The notes beneath the pieces are model-generated. The model saw only the letters and a program-made list of their open reading frames with translations, did not search any database and was not told where the DNA came from. From contig OX638133.1 in the NCBI GenBank assembly GCA_951804985.1, forward strand, positions 37,473,963 to 37,537,962: DNA of 64,000 nucleotides, in the 5' to 3' direction. Within the stretch, counting starts at the first letter, position 1. Each line of letters starts with the position of its first letter. Both the position numbers and the translations under genes were made by a program. Of the stretch, positions 44,083-57,204 are shown piece after piece. Source of the stretch: Dryomyza anilis. Its lineage: Eukaryota > Arthropoda > Insecta > Diptera > Dryomyzidae.

Positions 44083-46562
44083 CATAATTTATTATCGTTT
44101 AGTTGTATAATTTAAATATAAATATAATGTAAAAACAAATAAATTTCATTTTTATCAATTTAAATACCCCATAAACGCAAAGTTATAGACTGTGTTCGTT
44201 GGCCAATAAAATTTCAATTTTCTATTATAATTTCTTATTTTTATATTTTTAAATTTTTATTTATTTTTTAATTATTTTTTCATCTCGCTTGGGTGAAAAC
44301 GTGACGGTGTCAACAGAAGGTTAAAAAGTTATGTGGTCGCACAAAAGAAGTCATTAAAATTGAAAGCGAACGGAATTAATGCGCATGCGCGACCGATGCA
44401 GTGCACAGTAGCTGTGATTAAGATAAGGTGACAAAAAAAAATTAACAAAGTTTAAATATTTGAATACGGTTTATTTTCTTGAATATATATAGCCATTAGT
44501 TTTAATTTATTTAAAATAATATGTGTTCAAAAAAAATATTTTATGGCAGCATTCTAAAAAATGACCCACTGTGCGGCGGCTGCATGCAACATGTTGCAGT
44601 TAGAGAAACGGTAGTGATTATTGCTACTGCTTTCTTTTGTGTCATTCGTTGTTGAGTTTCCTTTTTCAAACCGATTTGAGCTCAAAATCGTGCGCAGACA
44701 AAAACCAGCTGCGGCCTAAATTGAATTAAATGGAAATTGAATTTAACTGAACTAAATTCATAAGGAATTTAAATACTTAAGGGTTGGTTTGGTTTTTGTT
44801 TTTGTTGATTTTATGCAAAACTAAAGCAGCACTCTGAGTGATAAATTCCTTTGTTATTTGGCTTGAGCCGGAAACGGATGTTGCCACAATGCAGACAAAT
44901 AAATTGCAAACAATTCTGCAGCAATTCATTTGATCCTTTTAAAAGAGCGAAGGATCAACAGTCTAAACAATTAACAAAGAATAAACATGGAAAATATGTG
45001 CGGCTGGTATTGTTTGAATCGCATGCAAATGTGTAGAAGAAGGAAGGAAGGATCAGTGATTATTTTGAAAGGCAATCATGAAATTAAAAAAAAATGCACA
45101 AAATTCATGCTCAAATTACGCACAAAATCACATAGATGTCTGCAACATGTTTAATGAAAAAATCGTGAGAACAACAGTTGGTGCTTGTCGTCACATTAAT
45201 TACAATTTTGGCCAAAATACATTAAAACCATAAAAATAACAAATACAATTTCAATTATTTCAAATATACAACAAGATTACTTGCAATGAGGCGCCACCAG
45301 CAACAACAGCAGTAGCAGCAACAATTTATGACTGCATAGCATGTTGCTGCTGTTAGTTGCTGACAGTAATAACTACTGCAAATAAATTGTTTGAATTCTA
45401 AATAAAACTAACTTGCACAACAACTACTGTAGATTTAGAAAAATGTTGAGAAAATTCCAAAATAATAAAAAAAAAATAACTTAAAAGGTAAAAACCACTG
45501 TTTTGCAGTTTTATTGAAAATTCGAATATTTTTGGTTAATAATAGAGACTTTTTGGTGCTGAGAAAATGCACGGTACAAAATAAACTTCTCAATCAGCAG
45601 AAGAATTTGTTGCGAAAAAACATAGTAGTTTTATAAAATCAACCCGATACTTCTAAAATGACAGAATGTTTCTTCTTAATATTAAGAAATAATTTCTGTA
45701 TGATAAAAATATTTAAAAAGATTATTATATAAATACTATACTGGATTCAATGATGTTAGTTACGAAAAATCGATATATTCTACTCGATTCAAAAACATTA
45801 ATTTGTACACCATTTAAAAATAACAGAAAACGTGTTCCTTAAACAGCTGCCTTTACCTTTGCAGAAGTAAAGTTCGTAGTAATAAACGCAAATATACTTC
45901 GTGCTTAGAAAAATTAAAAATAAGTGGTTTTAAAAACATTGTCGTGAACTAAATCGTACATCTGAAACTTAAGAAGAATATTTATTTATAATTTTATGTT
46001 TGTGTCAAGTTGTTTTGTTTCTTAATATCAATAAGTATTTCGTTTGTAATCACTGTGTACACCACTTGAGTTATACAAGATTCGGCAAGCTTTGTACACG
46101 TAGTGAACAAATTTGTTCGCAGCAAACATAATATATTTGTAATCGTTAATTTTATGTCTTTAACTGGAGTTTACTTTTAATTCCAAATTTTTGAAATTAT
46201 TCTGGTATTCATATTATGACTAATTTGTTATTTAAATATTTATTTTAAAATCCAAATTTTCAAAAATTATAAAACTTGAAAGTATTTCCAATGCGATATT
46301 TTCAATTTTTTAAGTCATAAAATCAAAAAAAAGTAACAAAGCAATCAAATCACAATATATGGAAAAATCGTTGTTTTATTTCGAATGTTCTTCTTGATTC
46401 GAATAATTTATATTAAGATATTTTAAATTGTCATAATCGGAATAATATCTGCCACCTAAGATGAATGTTTCTTGATTACAAAGCACAACAAAAAAATTAT
46501 CCGCGATCCAAATATGATTTTTCGAAAGACGTCAAGATTCTAATCACTACCTCATACTCAAT
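44083..46562. other. intergenic, no gene supported
   Basis: Contains a somewhat GC-richer patch (44540-45060) and a CAGCAACAACAGCAGTAGC tract near 45297, common in fly non-coding DNA. No homologous frame was recognised. Confidence 0.35.
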
Positions 46563-46690
46563 TTTTATACCCTACACTAAGAGTGAAAGGGTATATTCAG
46601 TTTGGTACGCCGTTTGTAACACCCAGAAGGAAGCACCTCCGGTATGGAAAAGTATATATATTCTTGATCAGCATGATCTCCTGAGTCTCC

Positions 46691-46732
<42 letters not shown>

Positions 46733-47284
46733 CCTTCTTTTTGTCTTTTGAAATCACGATTACAGAAAAAGTAGAAGAGCTAGAGCAATGAAACTTTAGA
46801 TTTAGATTACTTATATCTAAGCTGTCTGAACAAGAAAATTGGCATGAGCGGTCGGTGACCTGAGAACCGATCTCTTATGTTGAAATACCTCATTTTTACA
46901 TCTACAAATCAATATTACTGTATACGTGCTTAGGAAAACTTTTTTTGGTCAAATATATATTGACATCATGCTCTAATACATGAAAATTATGTTTTTCGGC
47001 GAAACGACTTGTGGTTTCCAAAAAAAAAATATCGAAATTCAGTACACCTACCCATTTGTAAATGTGGGTATCAAATGAAAGGAAATTCTTCAGCGATGGA
47101 AATTTTGTAGTTATTTTCAGGATTCGTATACCTTGGTGACCTATATACCACTTTGAATGGTAACCACACATATGTGTAGGTTATTAATAGTCGGCTTAGA
47201 CCGACTATAATTTTGATAATTCTAACAATCATAATAACACCTACTTTAAAATTTCCCATGTGATCTAACCTTCCCAACTGGTTT
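46563..47284 (+). mobile_element. mini-me-like element, subfamily B, copy 3
   Basis: Complete: TTTTTATACCCTACACTAAG start, core ATTCTTGATCAGCATGATCT, a (GTCT)n tract at 46690-46740, hairpin AGTCGGCTTAGACCGACT near 47190, terminus CTTCCCAACTGGTT. Confidence 0.88.
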
Positions 47285-48369
47285 CAGATTACCTTAAGTT
47301 TTTGAGTTATTACGTAAAACAAATATATGGCAATTCCCGCTTTTTTCTACATTATTTTGGTACATAACTTTTTACAGAGTTTTTGATTGAGTTTTCTATC
47401 TATTGTATTCCATTGAGAATACTTAAGCTAATATTTTGAAATAAACCACTTGAAATTCTGATTGATCTGACCAAATTTATGACCACTCAAACGCAAAAAA
47501 TAATTAAATAAAAGTACAAATCTTATACCAGACTTGATCTATAATTCTGTACTTCCTTTTACTTTGTTTTCGCAAATCACTCTTTAAGTCATCAGCTTAA
47601 AGTAAAATTCACAAATTCGATTGCAAAATGTACCTTTTTTTTGTTTGATATGAACATAAGCAGGAAAATATTTTATTTTATTTTAAAAGTATGAATATTT
47701 AGTAAGTGATCTTGATTTGACTCTATTGTAGGATACTGAGGCAAACCCATGGAAATTAATACATTTATGCAAAGCTGAATTCTACTGGTTTAGGGTTTTG
47801 TTGAAATTTCTATGAATAATTGATGGACAACAAAAATTATATTGATTAAAAGGAGCATCAGAAAAGAAAATTTAAATCAAACATCGAAAGCGTATTTAAT
47901 CCGAAGACTTAAAGAGTGATTTTTTAGAATCTTGAAATCCATCGGAAAATCATACTAAGTTCGTGGATAATTAAAAAATGTCTCCATTTGTTGTCTAGTG
48001 TAATTTTATTTGACAGTAGAGTGGTTTTATTTCATAATTTCAATAAGTATTCGGCTTAGTTGTAATACATTCGTATACAACATTTATTCTACTGAATTTG
48101 ACAAGGTTTTTTCCTTCCGTGAGAGAATGCGAAATCGTCTGGAATTTCTAGACAAATTGCAAACATATTAATATCAATCATAAAACGTTTTTTAATCAGT
48201 TTTTCCCAATTTGTTAATATCAACTGGACTCATACAACATCATTCAAAATCATCAATCGACCGTATTTTTATCGAATGTGCTTTTGATTAAAAAAAAGTT
48301 AAATTAAAACGTTTTAAATTATCATAAACGGAATAATATCTGCAATTTAAAGAGAATAATTATGTAAAT
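47285..48369. other. intergenic, nothing recognised
   Basis: AT-rich spacer between two mini-me copies. Confidence 0.35.
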
Positions 48370-49035
48370 TTTTATACCTTACACTAAGAGTGAAAGGGTA
48401 TATTCAGTTTGGTACGCCGTTTGTAACACCCAGAAGGAAATATATATATATATATTCTTGATCAGCATAACCTCCTTAGTCGATTTAGCGATGTCCGTCT
48501 GTCTGTTGAAATCACGATTACAGAAAAATTTGAAGAGCTAGATCAATGAAACTTCTAATTTCGATTACTTATATATCTACACTGTACCAAAAATAAAATT
48601 GGCATGATCGGACCTTAGTGACCTGCGAACCGACCACTTATGTTCAAATACCTCATAAAATTTACATCTACGGATGAAGTTTACTTTATACGAGCTTAAG
48701 TGAACTTTTTTTACCAAATATTATAGCCTTTATGCTCAAATATATGAAAATAATGTTTTCTCGGGAACTGTCGTGTGGTTCAAGAAAAAAAATCGAAATT
48801 CGGTATACCTACCCATTTGTACATATGGGTACCAAATGAAAGGATTTCAAGTTTATAGGTATTTTCAGGATTTGTTAACCGTGGTGACCAACATAGAAAG
48901 TGGTCACCACATACATTATCACATATGTATAGGGTATTTATAGTCGGCTTAGATCGACTATAACTTAATCACATCAACTATCACAATATCCCTACTTCAA
49001 AATATTCTCATGTGATCTAAGCTTCCCAACTGGTT
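48370..49035 (+). mobile_element. mini-me-like element, subfamily B, copy 4
   Basis: Complete, with a shortened (GTCT) tract (CCGTCTGTCTG, 48495) and an expanded (TA)n run. Hairpin AGTCGGCTTAGATCGACT has one mismatch. Contains the intact site (near 48575) that shows how element C entered copy 2. Confidence 0.87.
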
Positions 49036-49155
49036 GTTTGTTAAACAGGTTACTTGATTTCTACTTGATTTGAAAAATCGCCTGGAATTTCTAGACACAT
49101 TATAAGATTACATCGTTCAGATATCGTTTTTGAATCATTTATTTCTATTTTGCTG

Positions 49156-49520
49156 GACAGAAAAAAATAATCGACGTAAATATAGCAACCGACATTAATT
49201 GCATTAATTAATCAATCCAGCAATGAAATTCACTAATTAAATCAAAACATTTGTTATTCTTCGTTATATAAGAAAATGCGTTCGCTAATATTGGAACGTC
49301 AATGCAGCAAATAATTTAGTCGGCGCAGTTTTAGCAAATATAATTGCTAAAACTGCGCCGACAAATTAATTTGCTGCATTGACGTGCAAATATTCATATT
49401 AGCAAATGGAATTGCTGAATTAACGAAGAATAACAAATGTTATTGAATTTCATTGCTGGATTTATTAATGAATGCAATTAATTTCGGTTGCTATATTTAC
49501 GTCGATTATTTTTTTCTGTG
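49156..49520. mobile_element. 365-bp near-palindromic element, copy 1
   Basis: Reads ACAGAAAAAAATAATCGACG at the left and the complement at the right. Almost the whole length is one inverted repeat, with a centre around GCAGTTTTAGCAA.TATAATTGC near 49325-49350. The words AGCAATGAAATTCA and GGCGCAGTTTTA occur in each arm. Non-coding. It would form a long hairpin in RNA. Confidence 0.8.
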
Positions 49521-50076
49521 TGGAGAATAGACTCGTGCAACATTCAGAGTTAAGACTAAACAAAGAGATGTTATAAAGAAAAAAAATCATCAATATAAGG
49601 ATCGTCCGTATTATAATCAACGGACCAATACTAAAAATTAGGTAATTTTATATGGAAACTGTAAAAACTGAAATTAAACAACTGTAAAAAAAAACAGTTC
49701 ACGATAAATTTAAACAAATATTCCTATAGGAAGTATAACTAAATTTAAACTGGTACCATACAAATTATTAAAAACGCGGACTAGTTCATTTCTAAGAGAG
49801 GAATTTATCTATAATCTATCTATACTTTACAGGGAACCAACTCTAAATTCTGAAGCACCACACATAATTTCGGTAAATTTTCAGGAATATTTGCGGAATA
49901 TTTCGGGATGTGTACAACAAACGTAGGGAAAAGTTCTAAAATTTAACAAAAAATATACGGGGAGATATACAGCTTAACGGAAACATTCTGCATTTAAAAT
50001 AACAAATACACTTAGTTGTCAAAGAGTAAGGCAGAGCTATTTTTCTTGATAATATATAAGGTTAATGTCTTAGGTA

Positions 50077-50444
50077 CACAAAAAATAATAAGACATAAAT
50101 ATAGCAACCGATATTAATAGCATTTATTAATCAATCCAGCAATGAAATTCACTAATTTAATGAAAACATTTTCAATTCTTCGTTATATAAGCAATTGCGT
50201 TCGCTAATTTGAATATTTGCAGCAAATAATTTAGTCGGCGCAGTTTTACAAATATAATTGCTAAAACTGCGACGACTAATTAATTTGCTGCATTGACATA
50301 CAAATATTCATATTAGCAAACGAAATTGCTGATTTAACGAAGAATAGCAAATTTTTTCATTAAATTAGTGAATTTCATTGCTGGATTGGTTAATAAATGC
50401 AATTAATATCGGAAGCTATATTTACATCGGTTAATTTTTCTGTG
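50077..50444. mobile_element. 365-bp near-palindromic element, copy 2
   Basis: TA-CACAAAAAATAATAAGAC to TTAATTTTTCTGTG-TA, same order as copy 1 but more diverged. The two copies are about 560 bp apart in the same orientation. Their self-complementary structure argues against them being LTRs. Confidence 0.8.
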
Positions 50445-51967
50445 TATCAAAAATTTTGTTGCTGTTTTCTTCCCAAAATTGAAGAATCACGAGTTCGATA
50501 ATGTTTTGTATTTCAATCTTGCTTTGTCTGTAATATTGGCTTTTGTCCGTTGTCCGTTTGTCATCGCCATTTTTTTTTTGTTAGTGTGTCTGTCTGTCAA
50601 TATGTTGAAAGTAACTAAGAGCAATTATTCTTGATATGCACAGATTATTTTTCAGATTATGATTCTGTCATATTTTGGATATGGGCAGAAAATAGACAGC
50701 CTCTGATACACACTTCGCTTTTGTCTGATTAAAATCATTTGAAAAACGGTTTCTAAACCAACTCAACCCCGCAAAAAATTGTGTCTAGGGTGTTTTGGAA
50801 CTCGAATTCTCCTTATCCGACGTGGTTTTAATCCTGAAAAGTCGTTGCATAGTTAAATATACTATTAAATTCCAAACATGATTTATATTAATCTATGAAA
50901 AATAAAATCAGTTGCAACATTTCCGCCACTGTGCTTTGACCTGCGTACTACAAAAAAGTTGTTGCTGCAACAGGCACCGTTTCAATAGCAACAACAGCAG
51001 CCTAACGTTTTGCACTCATCGCTGAGTTTTTGTTGCCGTCTCAAAATACTGTTTGAAGGTTGCAACAAAGAAGCATTTGCGGTTGTGCAAGCAATAATAA
51101 AAACTACAACAAAATACCGAAACACGTCTAGAAATACTCGATGTACATTATAGAAAAAAAATAGATGTAATCCGTTCACTTTTAATTGCATTCGCAGCGT
51201 TGCCAGATTTGATCTTGGCTTTAGCTTATAGTGTGTGGTAATTGAAATTGAAATTTTTCTTTTTTAAATATACTGAAACCGTGCGAAAAATTGGCAGCAT
51301 TATAATCGTATCGACCGTTAAAAAATTAATCGACGTTATAAATCGACATTGTTCGGTATATCGATAGCTTAGTGGCTGGACAGCAGTTTTTGGAAAACTC
51401 TTTTGGAAAAAAGTTTGATTAGGATAAGGATTAGCGAAGGCATTTGAACAATATACTTATTTAAGACTCATTTAAGAATGTCCACATAATTTTAATATAT
51501 TCTAATAATAGTTTGGCTGTGCATTTTATCTTTGTACTCAATTCTGCAGAGTTTACAACCTTTATTTTCGCGTATTTATTTTTAAAACCAAAAAGATCTA
51601 GCAAGAAACTCAATTAGTTGGCATCACTATGTAGTTCTCTCATTAACTCGTTCCGCCAAGATGTTTGGTTTTAATTATACCTCTTTCGCTGTCATCCGTC
51701 GTGTGCAAAATAAAAACAGCAAAGAATTCCTTTATACCTGCACGAGGATCGACCTTTCATAATTCGTTCTTCTGTGCCCACAGGAATTTCAAATAATTAA
51801 AATAAAAGCAACAAATAAAACATCAATACAGTTTGTGCATTAGGTAGAGAAGGAATTTTCAATACATGGTGTACTAAAATTAAATGAAATAAATACAAAT
51901 GTATTTAAAAAAAGGCACAACTCTGAAGATCCTTGGCCGAGATCTCAGGAATAGCTAAAGAAGTTAT
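50445..51967. other. intergenic; motif copies and a candidate promoter
   Basis: Has repeat T (GTTAGTGTGTCTGTCTG and GTTGAAAGTAACTAAG, 50580-50622), also seen at 60248-60285. A copy of the dispersed CAGAAAA.AGACA motif lies at 50684-50731, and CAACAACAGCAG tracts occur. No supported gene. Confidence 0.4.
51359..51366. promoter_or_regulatory. DRE-like site TATCGATA
   Basis: A perfect TATCGATA, the DREF-binding element of many fly housekeeping promoters, in a GC-richer patch (51190-51400). No gene start could be identified next to it. Confidence 0.25.
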
Positions 51968-52252
51968 AAATCATTTATGAATCTTAAACACTGTTTTAAA
52001 CACCAATGTTTGTTGGGATTTTAAAGACTTTATTTAATATTAAACTCAACCATATTCATAAATTAAATAAACCCTCAAGGACGAATACATTCAACTTGAA
52101 GCTATACCTATTTAAATCATTTATGAATCTTAAACACTGTTTTAAACACCAATGTTTGTTGGGATTTTAAAGACTTTAATTAATATTAAACTCCGTCATA
52201 TTCATAAATTAAATAAACACTCAAGGACGAATACATTCAACTTGAAGCTATA
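51968..52252. repeat. tandem duplication, 146-bp period
   Basis: Two adjacent copies, 51968-52113 and 52114-52252, beginning AAATCATTTATGAATC. They differ at only a few positions (TTTATTTAATATT against TTTAATTAATATT, CTCAACCATA against CTCCGTCATA). A short AAATCATTTATG start recurs at about 52297. Non-coding. Confidence 0.88.
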
Positions 52253-53187
52253 CCAATTGACTCAAATGAAAAAATTCTCGTCAATAATCATTAAATTAAA
52301 TCATTTATGCAACACCACGGCATCATCCACAATAAAACCAAAAGTAATCACAGTAAAACACGAGTGTTAACATAAAAGTGTATTATAGTTAGCTATAATA
52401 AAAAAAAACAACTACTTATTGCTGAATACTGTAAAATTTGCTACCAAAACAAAAAAAACCGAAAACAGACAAGTACGACAGTAGCTAAAGTGCTAAATAA
52501 CAATATAAAGTTGATTTTCTAGTCAAATAACGACATTTTGCGTCGTATTGGAGCCATAATATATGTAGAGGGTACCCCTAATACGTTGCCATAACGAAAG
52601 CACTTGTTTGCCATCGAAGGTGGTACAAGTGGCTTTCAAAGTCGACAAGCAAGCAGCCCAAATATTGACACTAGAACTGTCAATAATGTGTCGGAAGGTA
52701 ATCCTATTAAAAGCTGCACAACATCGGCGACCCAAACGAATTAAAACCAAATTGAATATGGTCTTAAATATGAAGCTATTATTTTTATTATTTCTACATT
52801 ATTTGATTTTATTTTTAATTTTAATAGATTTTTTGTGATATTACGGAATGTACAATTTTAAGTAATAATAAAAAAAAGGTCTAGAAATAATTTTCAAGAA
52901 TATGCAAATCATTCGAAATGAAAGCGTGATATTTAAAACAATGTGTATAAAAAAAAAATAAAAGTGAATATATTCGTTCAACAATAGGTACTATAACAAA
53001 AAAAGGGTTTTAAATATTTTCAATCATTTTTCATAATAACAAAAAAAAAATGTATAAACGATTTCCTATCATCTCAATCTGATATTTTATTCAAATTTCG
53101 ATAAAAAAAAAGATCGATTTCGTAGCTTTGTCGTTTCTAATTTTTAAAACTTCCCATACATTCAAATAGTATTACAAAATACAAGTA
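52253..53187. other. intergenic, short GC-richer patch
   Basis: 52590-52750 is more balanced in composition and open in both strands, but shows no domain. It could be a decayed exon or transposon fragment. Confidence 0.3.
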
Positions 53188-53574
53188 GCATACTCACAGT
53201 TCATCGTATTCTAGTATGGTATTCGTACCATGTAGTATATATACGATACAATAACACAGAAACGTCAATTTATTGTTGCATCCCTTATAACAGTGAATTA
53301 GCCCTGAGGCATTTGTTTTGGTGTCGTATTTTGTGAAATGAAGAAAAAGTGTGAAATTGAAGCCAAATAGTGCACATGAAATGTTAATTTATTTGTTTTA
53401 CTTTGCCAATCGAGGGATATTTATGATAATTTTCGAAAATTCTAACTTTTTAAGAATCAGCTGCATTTATTTGACGAAATATTTTAACTAACAGAAAAGT
53501 GGTGCTCACAGTTCAATTGCCGTACTGTCGTATTCGTACAATGCCGTACCAATACCATGAAACTGTGAATACGC
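53188..53574. mobile_element. MITE-1 copy 2
   Basis: 387 bp, GCATACTCACAGTT to AACTGTGAATACGC, TA on both sides. Same interior as copies 1 and 3. Confidence 0.85.
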
Positions 53575-53879
53575 TAAATATTTAAACATTTATCACATCG
53601 ATATCGCAAAATGTTGATATTTTTCATTTCGATATCTATTCGATTTAATAAAATGTCTCGTACCATTAAAACTCTGACAGTACGCAACGTGAAAAAGTCC
53701 GATGTGTAAATTCTCCCACATCTTACCATCGCGCAGCGCAGTGTGCCCAAACGCTTTTAAATTGGATGAAATTCAGTATTTTTGGAACTACTAATTTTAA
53801 AATTTTGTACAGAGAAAACTTGAGAGAACTTAAGTTTTAAAATTGGAGTTTGTATCTTTAATGGTTATGAAGATAAAAT

Positions 53880-54410
53880 TAGTAAAGTTGAGCTTTTTAT
53901 CATGAACCGTTGAACCGGAACTGAAACTGGAATCGGAACATATATAATCTTTCAGGTTGGAATCGCTATATATCGGAACCAGAACCGGAACAGATATTAT
54001 AGTCCATGTCAGGGAACGCAAAGAACCGGACTCGAAACCCATATAATTTGTTGGTTGAAATCGGAATCGGAACCACAATTTTAAAAATCTTGGAACCCGA
54101 ACCGAAACGGATATTCCAATAGGTTTTAGTCCCTGTAATAAATAATTCAAAAATTAAGTTATATTCTCTTAAATCCATAAGTAAAACTAAAACAAAAGAT
54201 TTTTAAGAAAAAGTTAAAATACCAAGGGTTTTTTTAAATTGGGGTAGAAACTATAAAAAAAAAATTATGGGCGCGTGCCTGATTTTGGAGACACGGACAC
54301 GCACGGGCACGACAGCAACTAGCACGCACGAGGATTTGAACGCACGAACTCAGATTTTCGGGCGTGACACGAAAAAAGCACGGCACGCGCCCATCTCTAA
54401 TAATAACTAT
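53880..54410. repeat. repeat P copy 2
   Basis: Relative of 25110-25850: GGAACCAGAACCGGAAC words, then TTTTAGTCCCTGTAATAAAT, then TTTTGGAGACACGGACACGC and GGCACGCGCCCATCTCTA. The two copies stay in register for over 400 bp, so this is one dispersed element and not only a low-complexity match. Confidence 0.6.
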
Positions 54411-56439
54411 TTTAAAACTTAATTTTAAAACTTAAATTCTCCCAAGTTCTCTCTTTAAATTTTTAAAATCGTTTGAGTGGTTCTTAAAATACTGAATTTC
54501 ACCCGATTTAAGAGTGTTTGGGCACACTGTACATCATAACGATATCGAAACGAATGGCATACTAGTATAAGAATAAATTTGTTTTTTTATCATTTCCCGA
54601 TCATAGAGTTTCGAAGTAATTATATGAAAACTCTCAAATTAAAGTTAATATCTGATTAACAGACAGACGAACTTCCAATTTTCTAATCAAGACCTTATAC
54701 TCAGTTTTTGAATATTCCCAAAGTTTTAAGTTATTACTCCAGTATTCTATATAAATTGGACTTTTTGAATTTTTAGTCTGAATTCTTAGTATTTCAATAG
54801 AAACATTTCATAATGTAATGTAATGGGGACGTAACTAAAATTATGATCGAAAAACTGAGTGTGAGAATCGAATAGCCCTATTCTGTCACGAGTCACAAAA
54901 CCAAATTGGTCACAATAGTGCGCTTAGTCACAATTGTCATAATTTCGTATTTTGCCAATTTTATATTCTTTATAGACGCAAAATTTTGAGATAATTGTCA
55001 TTGGTAAATATTGGCATTGATAACAATTTTCATTGAATGGTAATATCGTAAAATGATGTCGGATTCTCAATTCTCAAAATACAAATATTTGTGTTATTTT
55101 AAATTGAAATAATTTGAATTCAATTTAATATTCTTATGCACATGATTAAAATCCCGGTTCCCGAACTCATACTACAAACGGTATCAACATTCTTTTTATA
55201 CACGTTCTACAATGCTTGGCTCTTCCAAAATAATAAAAAAACTGTCAATTTTGAATTTATTAATGGACATACCAACAAAATTCAACGTTACAAAAAATGC
55301 TCCACAAAAAAGTAAAAATATATAACATAACAAAATCAATAAAAATCAACGAAATGCTACTAAAGAAGAAACGACCCAGAATTAAATGGTTCGAAATTGA
55401 ACACAAAAATCAATGAACATGAATAAATGTTTTCAGCTCGAAGACCGAAAAATAAAATAAAATCAACAAACATTTACAAAAAGAAATAAATCGAAAACCT
55501 TGCAGGCAATGCAACCCTTTTTATTGGTGATCATTTTTTGTATTTTTTTGTATTGTCTTTTATTAACTGAACAGCTTACTTTAAGCTGCTTCTCTTTTAC
55601 CTTTTATAACAAAAATAAACTCAAGCCTATGTCCGACCACTTTAAATAAGAATCGTCCGGAAATTGCGTCTTTTGTATAACAAGAAAACATCTTTTATAA
55701 GTTATTTCTTGATTTTAATTTTGTTTTAATTTGCATATGAATGTTACGCATTCATTTCAGACGTCAAAACATGTTATAAAAATCCATTTAATGCACAATT
55801 TATGTATGTTTTCAAATAAATCAATACAGGATAAGAGCATAATCTTTTGAAATAGATATATTTAAAACTACGGAGATTTGTTTTCTAAGAAAAACTACTA
55901 CTTAATATAGGTCTTGGAAAAAGCCATAAATTATAAACACAAACTTAACAAAATCAACTTACAAATTGAGCTATTTAATGTATATTTAATTTATATGATT
56001 TATTTAATGGTTTCGAAATTGGAAAATGTTTTAAACATCTCCATCCATTATTTAAAAGATAAAAGATATTATTTTTATTATATAGAATTATACTACACGG
56101 GTTTAATTATAAATTAATTCAAAAGAAAACCCATATAAATATTAGAAATCATATATTAACCACCCAATCTCCGAAAAATCATCTCCGAATTATATGATTC
56201 AAACAATTGTTTAAGTGTTAATGGAGCTGCATGTGAAACAAAATTCACTTTTCCATTGTATTGCAAAATACATATAATTCAGATCTTTTTCTTCTTTTTG
56301 AAGATTTTATGTGTTAAATACCACTAATGTCTATGAATTCCAATTCGTGGCTGTCAGTGAAATAGCTTAGTAATATACCTTATTGATCACAATATAGTTT
56401 TTCCCATAAAGATCGACCATACTTCCCCTAAATAATTCT
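54411..56439. other. intergenic, nothing recognised
   Basis: AT-rich, no repeat family match or gene. Confidence 0.35.
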
Positions 56440-56760
56440 TCCCTGGACAGTTCTTCTTTAAAAAAATATTTCCCAAAAATATTATTTCACGGACAATTAT
56501 TCTGGAGAAAATTGTTCTGAAGACGATTCTCACCGAGACAACTCGTTTTAGAGACAATTATTGCCCAGACAATTCATCCCCGAGAAACTACTTAACAGAG
56601 ACAATTCTTAACAGCGACAATTCTTCCCAGTTACAATTCTGTACCTTAATCATTATACCTTATATTTCCCAAAACATTTATATCCCGAGCAAATATTCCA
56701 AAAACATTTCGTTCCGAGACAATTCATTGGCAGACAGTTCTTCACCGAGATAATTTTATT
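56440..56760. repeat. degenerate GAGACAATTCTTCCC short repeat
   Basis: About a dozen degenerate units of 15-25 bases, for example GAGACAATTATTGCCCAG, GAGACAATTCTTAACAG and CGAGACAATTCATTGG. Non-coding minisatellite-like patch. Confidence 0.6.
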
Positions 56761-57204
56761 CCATAAACTGTTTTTCAAATAAAATAATTCGAAATTCAAT
56801 CGAAAGTTGCAGATAATTTATTAAACTTAATAAAAACATAATGTTATCAGACATATAGTGCAATAAATTAAAAATATTGCAATATATTGGTATCATACAT
56901 AAATTTGATAGAACCATGTGTACGTCTGTCATTAGAATATTGTTTATTAAAAATGTATGAGACACTTATAATGAGCTCCAAAAATGTGTCTATGTTTTTC
57001 ATACATCAAAAAATAAATATCGAATTTTGAAACTATTGTATTAAAAAATATATATTTAAGTCCTAGATAAAATAATACATCAATTTGTGGAAAAATTTTA
57101 TGTCAAATGATTAACAAAAAGGCGGGAACTAAATTACATGATCACGAGGTTTTAAATATTTTTAATAAAAAGATCATTTTATCAAGTTCCTATAGTCGTC
57201 GCTA
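56761..57204. other. intergenic, nothing recognised
   Basis: AT-rich spacer. Confidence 0.35.

Noticed and set aside
49156..50444. The two 365-bp repeats as LTRs of a retrotransposon
   Set aside because: Each is itself palindromic, the space between them (about 560 bp) has no gag-pol, primer-binding site or polypurine tract, and LTRs do not show such inversion.
53830..54178. Minus-strand frames rich in FRFRF / SGSGS
   Set aside because: They come from the GGAACCGGAATC words of repeat P and have no conserved domain.
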